Below, piece after piece: positions 12,319-25,036 of a stretch of DNA of 64,000 bases. The DNA lies in contig CM060734.1 of NCBI GenBank assembly GCA_030704615.1, positions 41,680,042-41,744,041 of the forward strand. Reading direction: 5' to 3'. Every line of letters starts with the position of its first letter. The stretch's first letter is position 1. The notes under the pieces were generated by a model. The model saw only the letters and a program-made list of their open reading frames with translations, had not been told where the DNA came from and did no database searches. Source of the DNA: Takakia lepidozioides. Its lineage: Eukaryota; Streptophyta; Takakiopsida; Takakiales; Takakiaceae. The position numbers were made by a program, and so were the translations under genes.

Positions 12319-13318
12319 CCCTTAAGTGCCCAGACTCATTTTCTCCCTCTCGAGGAAAAACATGACCCTGGCCCACAAAAACATTTTTATCTGGAATCTC
12401 TATGTCCCTGTAAAACTGACCGTTGGAATTACTTCCCATCTACCCCACCTCCTGCCACAAAAAATTTCATCAAATTCCAACTGCCAGATCTGAAGTATAA
12501 AGTGTAGAGTGGGGACAAAAAAAACTCTTCACTAAGAACTAGGTGCCAAAAGAAAGCAGTTTTTTGCTCGTATTTGGGCAGTTTTAATTTCTCTTTTTTT
12601 GAGAGTCTCAAGAATGTTGTACCTAATCCCTCCTGTTGAAGTGTCATGAACATCCATATGAGATCCCAAAAAAAGTTTGGGGCCAATCGGTAACTGCTCT
12701 CACATCTTCAGGTTCCCTGCCCAAGACTTCAAATGGCACACCTATGTTATAGCCTGCAGGCCGGGGCTTGGGAGCTCCTCTGGCTTACCCGGCCCTGCTT
12801 TCATGGGGGGCCACGCCACCCTCAACCCTCTCAAACCCCCGCCCTATGTTTGGCCCACCCCTCGTGGCGTTTTCCTCGAGCCCCGAGCTCTCGGCTGCAC
12901 TCCCTCCAGCCCGTCCTGCATGGCGTTGGCCGGAGCTGCCATCGCCGTCGATTCAGGCTAGGGCCCAGGCCTGGGAATGCCCAGACCTGCGCCGGGCGCC
13001 ATGCCCAATCAAGGGGTTTGGGGGAGCGTGCCGCCCTAACCTTTATGGGGTGTCTTTCAGTCACCCTAACCTGACCGCAGTTGCCATGTCAGCAACTTGG
13101 GCAGGTTAGGGGGCCAAATTGGCCTCAAAAAGTTGAGTGTGCCCCCTTCCAATTGGTCCAGACCCAGGCATTGACCAATTGGCCAATGCCATATGAAGGG
13201 GGACCCGATTTTCTATCGATTGAGCCCAAAAAATGCCCAATCAGCCTTAACCACATGAAGTTATGGCTGGTTAAGCAAACCCAACCGACCCAGAGTGGGT
13301 CGCTTGGGCACTTAAGGC
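12319..13318. mobile_element. TTAA-flanked TIR element, copy 2 (uninterrupted, about 1.0 kb)
   Basis: The left end CCCTTAAGTGCCCAG directly follows TTAA. The right end GGGCACTTAAGG (13306-13317) is its reverse complement. The body aligns with both halves of copy 1. The insertion site of the Mutator-like element in copy 1 corresponds to about 12820-12835 here. Open frames at 12677-13109 are GC-rich and unconserved and I do not regard them as genes. Confidence 0.65.
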
Positions 13319-13984
13319 CTTGCATATCACTGAGCTGCCGTAAAGGAAATGGGGGCAATACTCCATGTACAGATGCAATTGTGTTCTGCAGGTTCTGTAA
13401 GTTAATTTAAGGAGTCTGAGCTGCAACCGTGTCACTGGCAGACGTGTGTCCATCAATTCTCACAGTTCAGAAGGCACGGGACCCCTTATCTGTCAATCGT
13501 TGCTACATTGTCATTTGAAGAGGATGTACTCATGTCATGTCTTTACATGCCATCATCTTCATATCTGGAGGGGAATTGGTCGGTAGCATAGTTCAAACTA
13601 CAGACTCAGCTACAAATTTTTAGCTAAAAAGACTCTTACAAATTCACCAAAGAACAAATATATGTGTATGAAAGCCATACCACTCCCAATCTACAAAAAT
13701 TCATAATCCATGTACCAGCTGACACTGAATTATCAGCATCCACCATTGTAGAGCTGTGAAGGAACTAGCCTCCCATTGTACAATTTCTTAATGTGAGCAC
13801 ACACAGCCTGAGTAGTTCTCATTAATCCCTATCCTCTTTAGACTTGCTTGTGATGGCCAAAATTTTACGTTAGTTCGTGTTGCTACCTCTCTCTTCTCTG
13901 TCTGTCTCTGTACGTCTCTGAGCATTCACGAGTGAACTGACAGCTTCAGAGGCATTCCAGCACTCTGGGTTTGAACACAACAGA
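13319..13984. other. Spacer, probably the 3' UTR of the pKIWI502-like gene
   Basis: No ORF or RNA gene is supported. The part nearest 13985 should be the 3' UTR of the minus-strand gene. Confidence 0.4.
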
Positions 13985-16162
13985 TTAGATGTCCCATGCT
14001 ACGATCTGATTCTCTGGGATGCCAGCCTCTGCAAGTAGATCCATTACCTCCTTCCTTGCTGCCTTTTCCACGCAGACAACAGCTGCCGTGGTCTCAGGGT
14101 CATATTCTATGTCATCCTCATCCCATAGTGAGCTGAATGAACCCACATATCCCTCCCAGTCTTCCCCTGACTTGTCATCAACAGTTGCACGGACCTTCAC
14201 TTTTTTTGCCTCCCATTCGGTGAACTTTTGCTGGAAGTCCAGAGCCACATGTTAGAAGACCCATTTTAGCATGAGTCAAACAAGTCACTCAGTATGATAT
14301 GCAATGATAAGGGCGGGAAAAACAAGGACTGGATGTCTCACTCGAGCGAGCAAACTAGTCCAAAATGTCGGCAGGCAGGTTGCTTTGTCTAACTCCCTTC
14401 TCCAGTTCCTTCATTTCACACTTCTTTATAACCCAACCTAATTGTTCTTTCCTCCCAATGTTGGAAACAGAGAAAGCAGACTGTTTTGGGCCAAGTAAGA
14501 ATGCTTGTTGGAATGCTCCTTTCGTAGATTCCATTTAACTCCAAAGCCTTGGTGATAAACAATACCTTATATGCGAGCAGGGATGGCTTGCGAGCAGAGT
14601 AGTACAAGCGAACATCTTCACGGAAACTCAGGTTAAGACTGCCCATATCACCATCCTTGTTTTCAAGAATGGAGCGCGCAACTGCAATGCCAGCCCCCTG
14701 TGCAAAAAGGGTGAGTGTCGGGAAGCGGGCCAAAAATATCACAGGCCGCAAGTCCAGGTCTGTTGCCTCAAATGGTCCCACCTCCAACTCCTCTCCTGCA
14801 CCAATCTACACACCCATCTTAGAATCTAACAAGTAATATCTTTTTGCTTAATACATAGTGTAGCAATTAGCCATGAGCACGACTATAATGGGATTCTCTA
14901 CAAGACTACCACCACAAGAATCTCACCCTATTAAGGAGGCCAGTCATCTTCACGCCCAACCATGTGTTGTACATTAGGAAAGTCAGGACAGGCAAACTGA
15001 GTAGGTCAACACATGTGGACCTTCCCCTACTTCGGATGTGCGCATCCTAATATGACCGGATCATATGTGTACATTTTGAAGGCTCCCTCTGTCACAGTAT
15101 CTATGCTGCATGTGTATCTGTGTATGGTATTCAACAAAATTTACCCTCGGCAAGATTGAAAACTGCAGAAGTTGCTTCTTCCACATGGAGGTCCAAGGAG
15201 GCGTTCACAGATAGAGAGAACTGCGGCAGCTTTGTGGTGCCTGCGGGGATGTCGCCTCGAAGCTTGTACAGCACCGGAGCATTGATAACTGCAGAAAATG
15301 GAGGACTGGAGACTGCAATCTTCACTTCCTTGCCACCCACCTTCACTTGGGCCATCTGTCCAGGCTTGGTGTACGCCTTATCCAGCGCCACCATCTGAGA
15401 CATTGGGCGGATTATGATACGCAGGCCATGCCGTAATCAACCTCCAGTATGTCATTCAACACACTACTTGTCCAAGCATGTGACTCATGATAAAAACTGA
15501 AAATGTTCGCCCTCACGGCTTTGTGCTGGCGAACGATGGCCCAACTAGTTTCTCTCTTGTACCATATGGTTAGCTCCCAGAGAATTGTTCATCCTTGATA
15601 AATGTCAGTTGTAGGGACGTGAAACAGGCACGCCACCCATCCCTCTGCTATACAAAACCTGTTGACAATACACACAGACACACTTTGAGGAGGAAAAATA
15701 CAGACGTACTTCTCTCGACACCTCTGTCTCTACAGTGATGCAGCGGATTCCAGTGGCGACATCTTGGACATCAATGACCTTGGCAGAATGCCAGTCTTGG
15801 TGCTCAACAGTGTCGACCTCCTGGATTCTGAAGGTCCTGTTCTTTTCCTCTTCCTCCTGAATCGCCCTCCTCTGCTCCCAGAGCTCTGACCCTATTGTCT
15901 CTATTGCTACCTCTGGTGCCTCTACGCTGGCCACACACAGGGGCCTGCCCTCCTCACTCCTCTCAGATCGCCCTCTTTGCATCCCCCTTCGCACGCCACT
16001 CTTCAACCGGATTTCTCTGGAAGGTCCTGCCTTGGAAGAAATGTGGCCATTCACATGTGTTGGTGCATGCCCCGAAACTCCGTAGCCTTTGCAATTGTGA
16101 TTGAGCACTTGGCAAGTGGAGAAGATCTCCGACAGCGGAGCTGCACACCTGAGAGACGCCAT
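13985..16162 (-). CDS. Fruit protein pKIWI502-like FAD/NAD(P)-binding oxidoreductase, probably plastid-targeted
   Basis: Four exons: 16162-15710, 15394-15145, 14795-14566 and 14230-13985, with GT-AG borders, matching phases and 393 codons with TAA. The start ATG at 16162 opens a Ser/Arg-rich leader resembling a plastid transit peptide; an upstream in-frame ATG at 16276 is less likely. The body follows the ferredoxin-reductase-like fold: KPGQMAQVKV and VKIAVSSPPF (flavin domain), then TLTLFAQGAGIAVARSIL, EDVRLYYSARKPSLLAYK, QKFTEWEAKKVKV and AVVCVEKAARKEVMDLLA (nucleotide lobe). The family usually has a GxGxxP-type loop and a CG motif near the end. Here these read GAGIAV and CV, so nucleotide binding may be changed or lost. 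The reading frame is intact, unlike its transposon-rich surroundings. The family's substrate is unknown to me. Confidence 0.8.
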
Positions 16163-16849
16163 GCCTCCTTTCTTTGCAAAACTCGAGGCTCCAGCTACAA
16201 AATATACCCACGCACCGAACAGTAGCTTCTTTCTCTCTAGGCTCTTTTTCCTATATCTCTTCTGACCAGATAACAAATATGGGCGGTCGATGTACTAATC
16301 TGAACGGTTCGGACCTCCAATTCAGATCTGCTTCTGGATTTTAGAGTGAAATATCAACGTTATATCCTCACATCCAATACGCAAGTGCCATGCCATCTAC
16401 GACAATTTCAGAGTGTTCAAAAGGCCTTGGCCGAGTAAAATTGCAGAAATCTGGAAAGAGAGAGTGTGAGTACTGTAGCTCGGTAGTTCAAATCCACATG
16501 TTTCGCCTAACAGTGCGATATCCACATTGCACTTCTGGGTTGCCAGTTATAAGGATATCAACATTCCAGAACCGAAATGTTGGTGACTGACTCCTGCTTA
16601 GCAATTCTTCAGCTATGCTAGCTTTCAAACTGAATGTGCAGTGACTAAAAACTAGTGTTGCACAGAAAGGCACCATCAAGCTTCACGTAATACACAGTAC
16701 ACCCGTTTCTTGGTTGGCAGTGGAACAGGCCCCATTGTTTGAGAATTTGAATTTCGGGCAGCTTCCAGAATTTGCTGGCATGCTTGTTCTATCAGAGGGA
16801 CCCAGTAGGACCGCAGCTTGATACGGATTTTTTGCTTGGGGAACGGGAC

Positions 16850-17133
16850 GGCTATGCTTGTTTGTCTTCACACTCTCAGTCACATACTTCGCTATGTTGT
16901 TGACCATAGCGACCTCAGCTCCCATGGTGGCCGCTGTCTCTATCATCACCTCTATCTGGATAGCCACATCCGGCGTGGTTGTACCAAAGCTTCGAATACC
17001 CTCCAGTTATACTTGGCTCTTCTGGGCCAACCCATTCCAGTATGTCACCAACAGTCTCACCTCTATACGCTAGCTGGACTACAATCGCATCCCACGACTT
17101 CGCAGCACTCGCGGGCGGCATGAGCACCATTTA
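16850..17133 (+). pseudogene. Transposed fragment of the ABCG gene's last exon
   Basis: From 16850 the sequence matches 4421 onward almost base for base (GGCTATGCTTGTTTGTCTTC to GTCACCAACAGTCTCACCTC), with a 6-base loss near 16932. It then jumps over roughly 4644-4770 and resumes with the segment ending GGCATGAGCACCATTT. It carries no splice sites or flanking exons, so it is a non-functional duplicate about 12.4 kb from its source on the same strand. Confidence 0.9.
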
Positions 17134-17226
17134 GAATTTATCATGTGTTTCCGAAGAATGAAACAAGCTTGATGAAGAAGGGGCGAAATGGGATCATGTT
17201 TCAAACGCCTGTAATCGGAGGAATGA

Positions 17227-17391
17227 GTGAAGGTGGCCCCAAGTGAAGTTGATGATTCCACAGCTGTCTGCAGAGAGATTTTGCTGGAGGTGAATGCTGT
17301 ATTTGGCAGATTGGGTGAGGTGGCACAAAAATATAAAGAGAAATTAAGCACTTGGGATTCGGCTGAATATGAGAGCCTTTCTGAGATCTTA
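17227..17391 (+). other. Exon-like open frame, product unknown
   Basis: The frame reads VCREILLEVNAVFGRLGEV and YKEKLSTWDSAEYESLSEI, a Glu/Lys-rich, probably helical stretch that looks coded rather than random. I do not recognise the family. Upstream in-frame sequence is open only in a different frame, so a frameshift or splice would be needed. It may be a gene fragment moved together with the ABCG piece just before it. Confidence 0.25.
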
Positions 17392-17399
17392 CAATGCAT

Positions 17400-18844
17400 T
17401 TCAATACGTTGCTCTCTCCTTCCCCGGTTACTCCTATTTGTTTATCAGTGTGATCAAGGTTCTGTATACAAAAAAGTTGAACAAGGGGAAGGAAAGGGCC
17501 TTTGGAGAGCAGTTTTTCCTCTTAAGCAACTACGATGGTGCCACCGCTTTAATTATTTCTCATCTTCTCCAAAAAATCCTTGACTGCCAGGCCTTCCCCA
17601 ATAGGAGGTAACATAGATGAGAAATCTCCCCCTGGATTCATCTTGGCCACACCAAGGTTGTTTGCTTTGTTGGTATGGGGTTTCACAACAGTGGAAAATT
17701 CTGCTTTGACTGCTTGTACAACCGGTGGGGTGTGTCTGATGATTTAAGTGGCCTGCATACACCATAGAGTGTGAATTCAAATACCAAGGATGGTCCCTGT
17801 TTGTGGATACCGACACTCGTCAATCACTAGCTTGGATCTGGTACCAACCGATCAGAAGAGAGGGGTTTCCTCTCTCTTTTGGGGGGATTACTCAGGTTTG
17901 CACATAGATTTCACTTCATAGAATCTGCCTAACAGCGAACATTTGATTCATGGGAGCTTTATACGGTAGTTAAAGGCACATCTGTGTCAATATAGGTACA
18001 ACCAGCTTCAGCTTTTGGTTGCACCTGAAGTATGTTTATTCAGCTTTTCTCTGCGTGTGTTCAGAGTGTACTTCCACAAATGCAGTGACAATATTTTGCC
18101 AAAGCAGAGGAGCTGCCTGTGATGAAGCTGTTAGTATACTTGATCTGTAATTGTTCAGAAGAGCTGTGTTGTGAACATATTTGTTGCCTGCACAATGCTC
18201 GTGCAAAGATCTCTCATCACTCAAAGACTAAAGAACTAAACACGAGTGCCAAGCAATGGCCGGTGGGGCGGGGGTAGGGGTTACCTTCGTTTGGTGGTGT
18301 CCTGGTTTGATGGGCGTAGAGGAGACCTTTGTGGTGTCATTGGAGATGTGGGCTGCAAAAAGTATCATGTCAGGATCTTTAATGAACACATTTGTATTGC
18401 TGCCTAATAACCGTAATCTTGCACCCTGTAAGACATTTCTAACAAACCTTCCTAACTGCTTGAAACAGTTTTTCTTCCCCATCTGGTATCTGGTGTATTA
18501 AGCACTTCTAACATAAGATTCCCCTTTATCCATTCACCACAATCATCATGGCAGGTGTGTGATTATGTTTGTTGGTTTTCGTGAGAGAATAAAGGCTCTT
18601 ATTTCTAGTACAATTCTCTTAGCACAAGCAAAACTGTTATTTTGGGGCTTTTTTGGTCCTCTCTCTAATACACTTTCTTTCTCAACAAAGGACATGGGAG
18701 GTGCAAGTCATCTAAACAAGCAGCAAAGAAATTTGGACCCACCCTGAAGTCAAAGTGTACGTGTTGTTGATGTATTAAATCAGAAGGCTAAAAGACTTTG
18801 CATTTCAGGGCCATTCTAACATAGACAATCGACGACCTTTGATT
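17400..18844. other. Spacer downstream of the DYRK gene
   Basis: No supported gene on either strand. The part nearest 18845 is probably the 3' UTR of the minus-strand kinase. Confidence 0.4.
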
Positions 18845-21800
18845 TCATGGATTACTTGCTGGTTGTGAAACAAAAGATATATCGGAGATGCCCAGCCTGT
18901 GGCCAAGAAATGACTTATAGATAAAAGGTCTCACTGTTGTCCATCTCACACATAATTGTGCAGAGAATGTCATTCCATGAGGCAAAGAGTTACAGCTTAC
19001 ACCAACAATCCATGCATGTTGCATAAGTTCAACGGGCGTCATGCGCAGATTTTTGTCCCAGCACAAGCAGCCCTCCAAAAAGTTGATAAAGAGAGGGTCA
19101 TTGCAGCCAATGGCAAGCGTCATGTCCTTCGTGCCAGGCCAGTGTTTCTTGCCCCATGAATTTGCCACAATCCTTGGATTGTTATTGCTATCTGCACAAG
19201 AGCATGCAAACACAAGTCCTTTGTCTAAGTCCAAAGCTGCCTCTACCAGCAGGGGTGCAACACTAGTCTTCTGACAATGGCTTTGTCAGCAGCAGAGAGA
19301 TATTTGTAAATTGTGACATGTTCTGGCTCAACTGGTTTGTAACTGCAAATGTGGGATGAGACAGAGCTATACCAAAGAACATTTTTTTCCGGGTGGCATG
19401 GTCAAGGACAGAAGCGGGAGGCAGACCCAACACCTCCATCATGCATGCCAGCTGCTCCACCTCATTCTCCCCTGGAAACAGCGGGTAGCCTGAGCCCCAT
19501 CGATACTTCTCTATCAGACCATTGTTGTCTTCAAATAGCAACACTTCTCCATTTCATTGTCCATTAAAGGCAACATTCTACTGAAACAACATTGGGGCTA
19601 CCTGAGGCTAGGCCCTCAAGGGACATCACCAAAACCTGTATTCAATGAGGACACTCTCCAATCCATGCATTGACCATGGTTTATTCTTGAGTGCATCAGG
19701 AGCTCTTTACCAGAAAAGAGCTCAGCAAGAATGCAACCAAAGCTCCAAATATCGATCGTCATGTCGTATGGCAGCCCTGCGCCCCTTCCCTTCCCTCTCT
19801 CTCTCAGCTTCCTCTTCCTGCAAACATCATGAACCTTAGCTGTGCACTTATTCAGAGAGATGCCAGATGGTGGGATGTTCTGCTTGCAACTTCTGATGAC
19901 CTTGGTTTTGAGTAATGTTGTTCTGGTGTTATGAAACATATTTTTGAATGGGAAGATCAAAAGAAGAACTTATAAGAGAAAAAAGTGACTTAACATGTGC
20001 ATAAGAATGAAATTTCCTAGACAACAAGCATGGTAGACTTCATCAAACGCAAGGCTTGGCTGCTTAGAGTTGAGGGTGTTTGATATTTCACCAAGAATCA
20101 CTTCAGGGGAGCGGTAAAAACGGCTCTGTACGTAGGTATAAACTGCAAAAAAGGAACCAATCCAAAGCCGCTTGCTTCCATAAGTTTGAGATCATACTTG
20201 ATGTTCAACACCCTTGACAATCCATTGGACACAACACTTGGTTCAAAGAGAATATGTTGGACAGAAAGAAAGGAATGATAGATCAAAACTTTATAATGTC
20301 CACTGGAAGCTCAAAGAGATCATCGGACAGAGGATATAGAAAACAAGAAGGAAAAGTAGGGACCCTAACAACCAGCCAAACAGAGAAGGTAGCCAAAATA
20401 TTCTTTGTTTGTTTGACAGTATAGACATGCACTACTTCTGAGGCTAACTTTCCTCAATTGTAGGAGTACTGCAATGGCGATGAGAACTCAATCCAGAACA
20501 AGTATCTGTCTCTTGGGGGAGCTTTCTAGAGGAAATCTGGAAAGCTCAAACTAATTGCCTACGCCAGGATACTGTCTGTTCCCTTTTGTTCCACCAGCCA
20601 CAAGGCTATGACAAACAATGTCTTTATGTGTACATTCTCTTTCTATTGCCCCAACTTTGGCTGAGGCCCTCAGCGTTGAGCACCAGAAGTGTTTTGGCAG
20701 CTTACCTTCATGAAGCCCTATATCCTCAGGTGACAGTTGGGAATCTTTTGATGTGGTTTTCTTGTTGTTCTACTTTGTCACAGACCTCAGAGGACCAACA
20801 GTGGAAGTCAAAAGTCTCTGTCGGTTTCTTTTCTTGAAGTTTCAAGTTTTCAACTAAGTGATGCCATGTGAAGGTTTGTGGAAGTTAGTAATCCCTCCTT
20901 TTCTGCTGTGTCAAACGGAACCTATGACCACAAGGCTACAGCAGGCACATTCTACAGAGTACAATTGTTGTCTTTCTCCCTGTTGCCACTCGAACTTTGG
21001 GTGCGCAAATGTGTATCAAGGAACAAAGATGGTAGTGCAAGAATGATGGAAGTGGAGAGTGAGGCACTTTGGCAGATGGACGGAGTGGGGTTTGAGGGGG
21101 AAGACAGGTACTTTTTTCATGGTCGAAGCAGCTGGATCCAAAGTCGATAACTTTGATCTTTGACATAGCTGGGTGTTGCAGCAATATGTTTTCAGGCTTC
21201 AAGTCGCAGTGTATAATATGCTGTTTTCGTAAAAAACACAAAGCGGCCAAGAGCTGGCTTGAAAAGCTCTTGATCACAATCAAACTAATTCCCTGCAGCC
21301 ATAGTCTACAGTTTGAGGTTTGAAATCTCTAAACAGATAGGCAAGTGAATATAGTACTAGAGAGAGACAAGAGGTGATGCAAGTCCACTTCCGGCCTGCG
21401 CTAGTGACTACAGCATATGATCACACCACTTGGTGGCATTGAAGGTCTCACCCAAGTGGGCCTAAGGATCACCGTCTATACTTGCAAAGAGATTGTCAGG
21501 CACACAAATATTTGGTTACAAAATCACCAAGATTGTGCAATTGCACAACTCTGGATGGCTGCCATAATGTGCGATAAAATGTCTTGATAGTCAAGTTCGA
21601 TGCAATGAAAAGTGTTTGATTTATAAGTGCCCCAATTTATATTTACAGATAAAACTTGGGGTATTTGCCAGAAGGTTTGCCCACAAAAGTTGATTCCAGT
21701 CATTGACTCACAGTGCACTGCATGAGGTTTGGATGCTGTCCCTGACAAATACCTTAGGTGTGTTTCAAAATTTATAAAATCCTTTGGGTGAGGGTCCAAA

Positions 21801-24190
21801 CTTTTTCTGACATCCATTTGGACTTGGAAGTCACTTGTGCAACCCCATTTTTTCCTTTGACCTCGGAGAATTTAATTAATACAGCAACTGATTGGACTGC
21901 TGAGTATTGCACATATTCACATGGGAAGAAAAAGTGCACCTGGTGCATGCATATTGACACTACTGGCATCTCTTTCCTACAAAACACAAATATAACTATC
22001 ATACCTATGTGGCATAAGGATACTAACCTGGAAGTTGTTGCGTTTGATGAGCTCGTAGAGAGAGATGTCATGGAGGGCAAAGGTGATGCATAGATGACCT
22101 CGGAAGTAGAAAGACTCAAAGATTGTAACGATATTTGTGCTCCCCGCTTCCTCTGCTGCCTGCCACACCGGGTCTTCCCTTCCCCACATCACTCACTACA
22201 GATCCCTGTTGATCAAGTGCTCTTTACCAGTTGACTCTGTGCCTGACCTGGAAAGGGACAGACGGAGAGCTAGGTAAAAATGGGGGAAGGGACTAAGAGG
22301 GAGCAGGCATGAGGAGAGGGTGATGGACCATACAACACAAAGAGACACTTAAGTAGGGACTTACTCGATCAGAAGTTTGAAATGAGATTTCCACTTTCAA
22401 GAACATTGCTGAAGAACAGCTTCTCCAGAATTAAGGAGCCAAGCGAAGATTGAAGCTTAATCTTTGTCATAAGACACCAGCAAGTGGTAGGAGGGTCCCA
22501 GATTTGCTGTGTGAACTGAACCGCTTGGCCTGATAGGGATCATCTAGTTTGCGAGGACCAGAGAAGAAGACATAATCTGTCTTAAACACAAACTCGGACA
22601 AGACTTCTGATAAAGCAAGATCATAGAAGACCCACAACATCTAAATCCTTGACGAGATCAATATAGACAAAGGCGAGTGGACCTTGTCACGCAGATGCTC
22701 GAGGATTTTCACTTCCACCAGTGCCTGCTGATGGAAGCGTCGTTTGTTGCGTATCATCTTCACAGCTCGCAACACCTTGTACTTGTGGTCGGTGCACTTC
22801 AAGACTTGCCCAAAGCTGCCCTTACCCAGGATACCCAAAACCTCATATCGATACGCCAAGTGATCGTGATCTACCACATTGTAATCCCCTCTCTCATCGT
22901 CGTAGCCTGCATGATCTAATAAATCATTACCACCACTCTGTGTGTAATCCACATCCGTGAGAATGTGTTTACATGAGTATACAATTTGTGCTTGTAAACC
23001 ACACAAAGATCTCTTTTTACTTTCATGTTTTCTTTCATGGTTGAAGGTGATCTGTTTCAACAATGGGAAAGTTCAAAGCAAACAATGAATGAGCCCATAG
23101 TTGTATAACAACATTGATAAGAGGGTGATTGCATGCACACACAGAGAGGTAAACCACTAAATGGGGGCAGCAGGCTGTGTTTTCACTGGAATCATACTCC
23201 AGATTTGTGGGAGGCTGGAAGGGCACTGACCAAAATTGCAGTTTCCTGTGGAGCTGGAAGGCTGAAGCTTTTGACTATCAAGTCCAAGAAAGTAGGTTTG
23301 AGCATAAGGTAGAATTTCACGCTGCTCGAAATCCGTCATGTGGGTTGTACATTGCCTTAGTATCACTGTGTTATCCCCATGAAAATTCCAACAAATCAAG
23401 AACACTCAGTTCTGCGCAACAAGCACAGCTATGGCGTTGTGTATCATGAGCAGAAAGCTTTGGGTTGTTAGGTCACAGAATCACTTTGAGGAACTGAATT
23501 TGAGATGAGTTTAGAGGCAGAGCAGTCCGGACTACAAGACCAATGCCTAATTGCCACTCATGTATGAGCAATAGGAGGATTCGAGCAGCTTAATTTCAGA
23601 GCTGTCTTCTGCAGGTTATCTTCCTCACAAGCATGTCCAAGCTTTTAGCTCTAAAGGTTGTCACCACTTGGTTTCCACTGCTACTGTTCAGAGCATATCT
23701 GGTACTTATGGAGGAGTGGGGATCTACAATCCTTCAGTCTATTCTTCAGCTAAGGCTCATCAGAAGAATCACCATGTCACAGCATTCTTCTACATGTTTA
23801 CCTTTTAGAGCCCATTCAGGTTTGGGGCCTGTTTGTGGCTTGCGCTTCAAGATACTTTTAGAAGATTGAGCTTCATGTTTTCCATTCATGTATAACAAGG
23901 GCCTGCGCCTTTGTCTTTAGCCTATGGCCTCTTTTATTGCCTTGGGACTTCTTGTCCTTTTGCCATTCCTCACCTTGCCTTTTAAGGATTTTCTTTCCTT
24001 TTGCTGAGGTGTTCTTAAGATGTCTTCTTTAAAAAAAATCAGTCTTTCATCTAGCCTATTCCTCATGTGGCGAGAGAAACCAAGAAATGAACTTTACCAT
24101 GTCCACAAGAGAATAGAGAGAGAGAGACATACTGTCAGGGGCGGCTGCAGCACCAGGAGAGGGAACAGGTACCAGGGCTGCAGCGCTTTT
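18845..24190 (-). CDS. DYRK-family dual-specificity protein kinase
   Basis: Nine exons join in phase: 24190-24133 (Ala/Pro-rich), 23365-23231 (NAPA-like, MTDFEQREI and [11 protein letters not shown]), 22906-22683, 22159-22028, 21292-21112, 20142-20092, 19776-19711, 19489-19373 and 19191-18845, about 436 aa. Kinase marks in order: LGKGSFGQV glycine loop, RAVKMIRN lysine, EVKILEHL helix C, HCDLKPEN catalytic loop, KVIDFGSSC, and [15 protein letters not shown]. The second Tyr of YTY is the one DYRKs autophosphorylate while folding. Next come [27 protein letters not shown] and GCNDPLF...RMTP. All catalytic residues are present, so it should be active on Ser/Thr substrates. The last exon may instead be spliced at GTAAGC (19000), so the C terminus is uncertain. 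The 5' end is open: see the ORF at 33658-34809. Confidence 0.88.
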
Positions 24191-24370
24191 CTGCAAACCA
24201 CAGAAGACAAAAGAGAATCAGGTACTTGTGTTTTAAATCACCCATTTAATCAAAGGAACCAAAGATACCACAGACAGGGTATTTGCAACCATGGTTTGAT
24301 TATGACTACACCTCACAGGGGAAACACATGAAGATGAAGTGAAGGGAGATTCAACAGGTTCTTTGTGGTT

Positions 24371-24705
24371 AGGATGTACTCATAAGACATTTGCAATAGC
24401 CTTGTGACCATAGACCCAGCACCCAGTTTGGGTGGAACAAGAGGGACAGACATTTGTGAAGGGCTCACTCCAGTAGTGGGACTGACCTTGATGCAAATAA
24501 TTAGTTGGGGCTTTCAGATGTCCTCTACAAGGCCCTTCACACAAGCATCAATCTGCCGTGTGTGAGCTGCCCAGCAATTAGACCCCAACAGGGCCAGGGC
24601 TCTAGGCTCAGCCTTAAGATTTTGAAAGTTGGTGAACAGAGGTGCAGGACAATGTTCTTGATGGTCCTGAAGAGAGTTGCTCTCTGATGAGAATACCCCT
24701 GACAA
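24371..24705 (-). mobile_element. LINE 3'-end fragment, older copy
   Basis: On the minus strand this matches the C-terminal ORF2 part and 3' tail of the LINEs at 25037 and 28029, including the words ACACAAGCATCAATCTGC and TGTACTCATAAGAC (plus strand). It diverges more than the other two copies do from each other, so it is an older insertion in the same orientation. Confidence 0.8.
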
Positions 24706-25036
24706 AGCAAATATATCCAAATATCTCCATACATACAATTAAAGGTGACCAACAGAGAAGTACTGAGAAAATTTGATCGACGGTAGAGGGGTTTTCAGAA
24801 GAGAACCAGAAAAAAACAGCAAAGAAAAGAAAAACAGATGCAAGAAAAACAAAAAAAGGACAAAATAGACACGGATACAAACAGAACGAACACTGATCAA
24901 TTTTGAACCCGTAAACTGAGAATAGCGGTATAGACTTGGTGAATGTCTCTCACCAATCCATTGACCAAGAACAACAACATGTATGGTAGTGACAAACCAC
25001 CATCACTTCCCCACTACCTTCGTCAGCTCCCCACAA

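Noticed and set aside
12677-13109. Plus-strand ORFs with Pro/Ala-rich products
   Set aside because: Inside the TTAA element and not kept open in the sister copy at 11377-11875.
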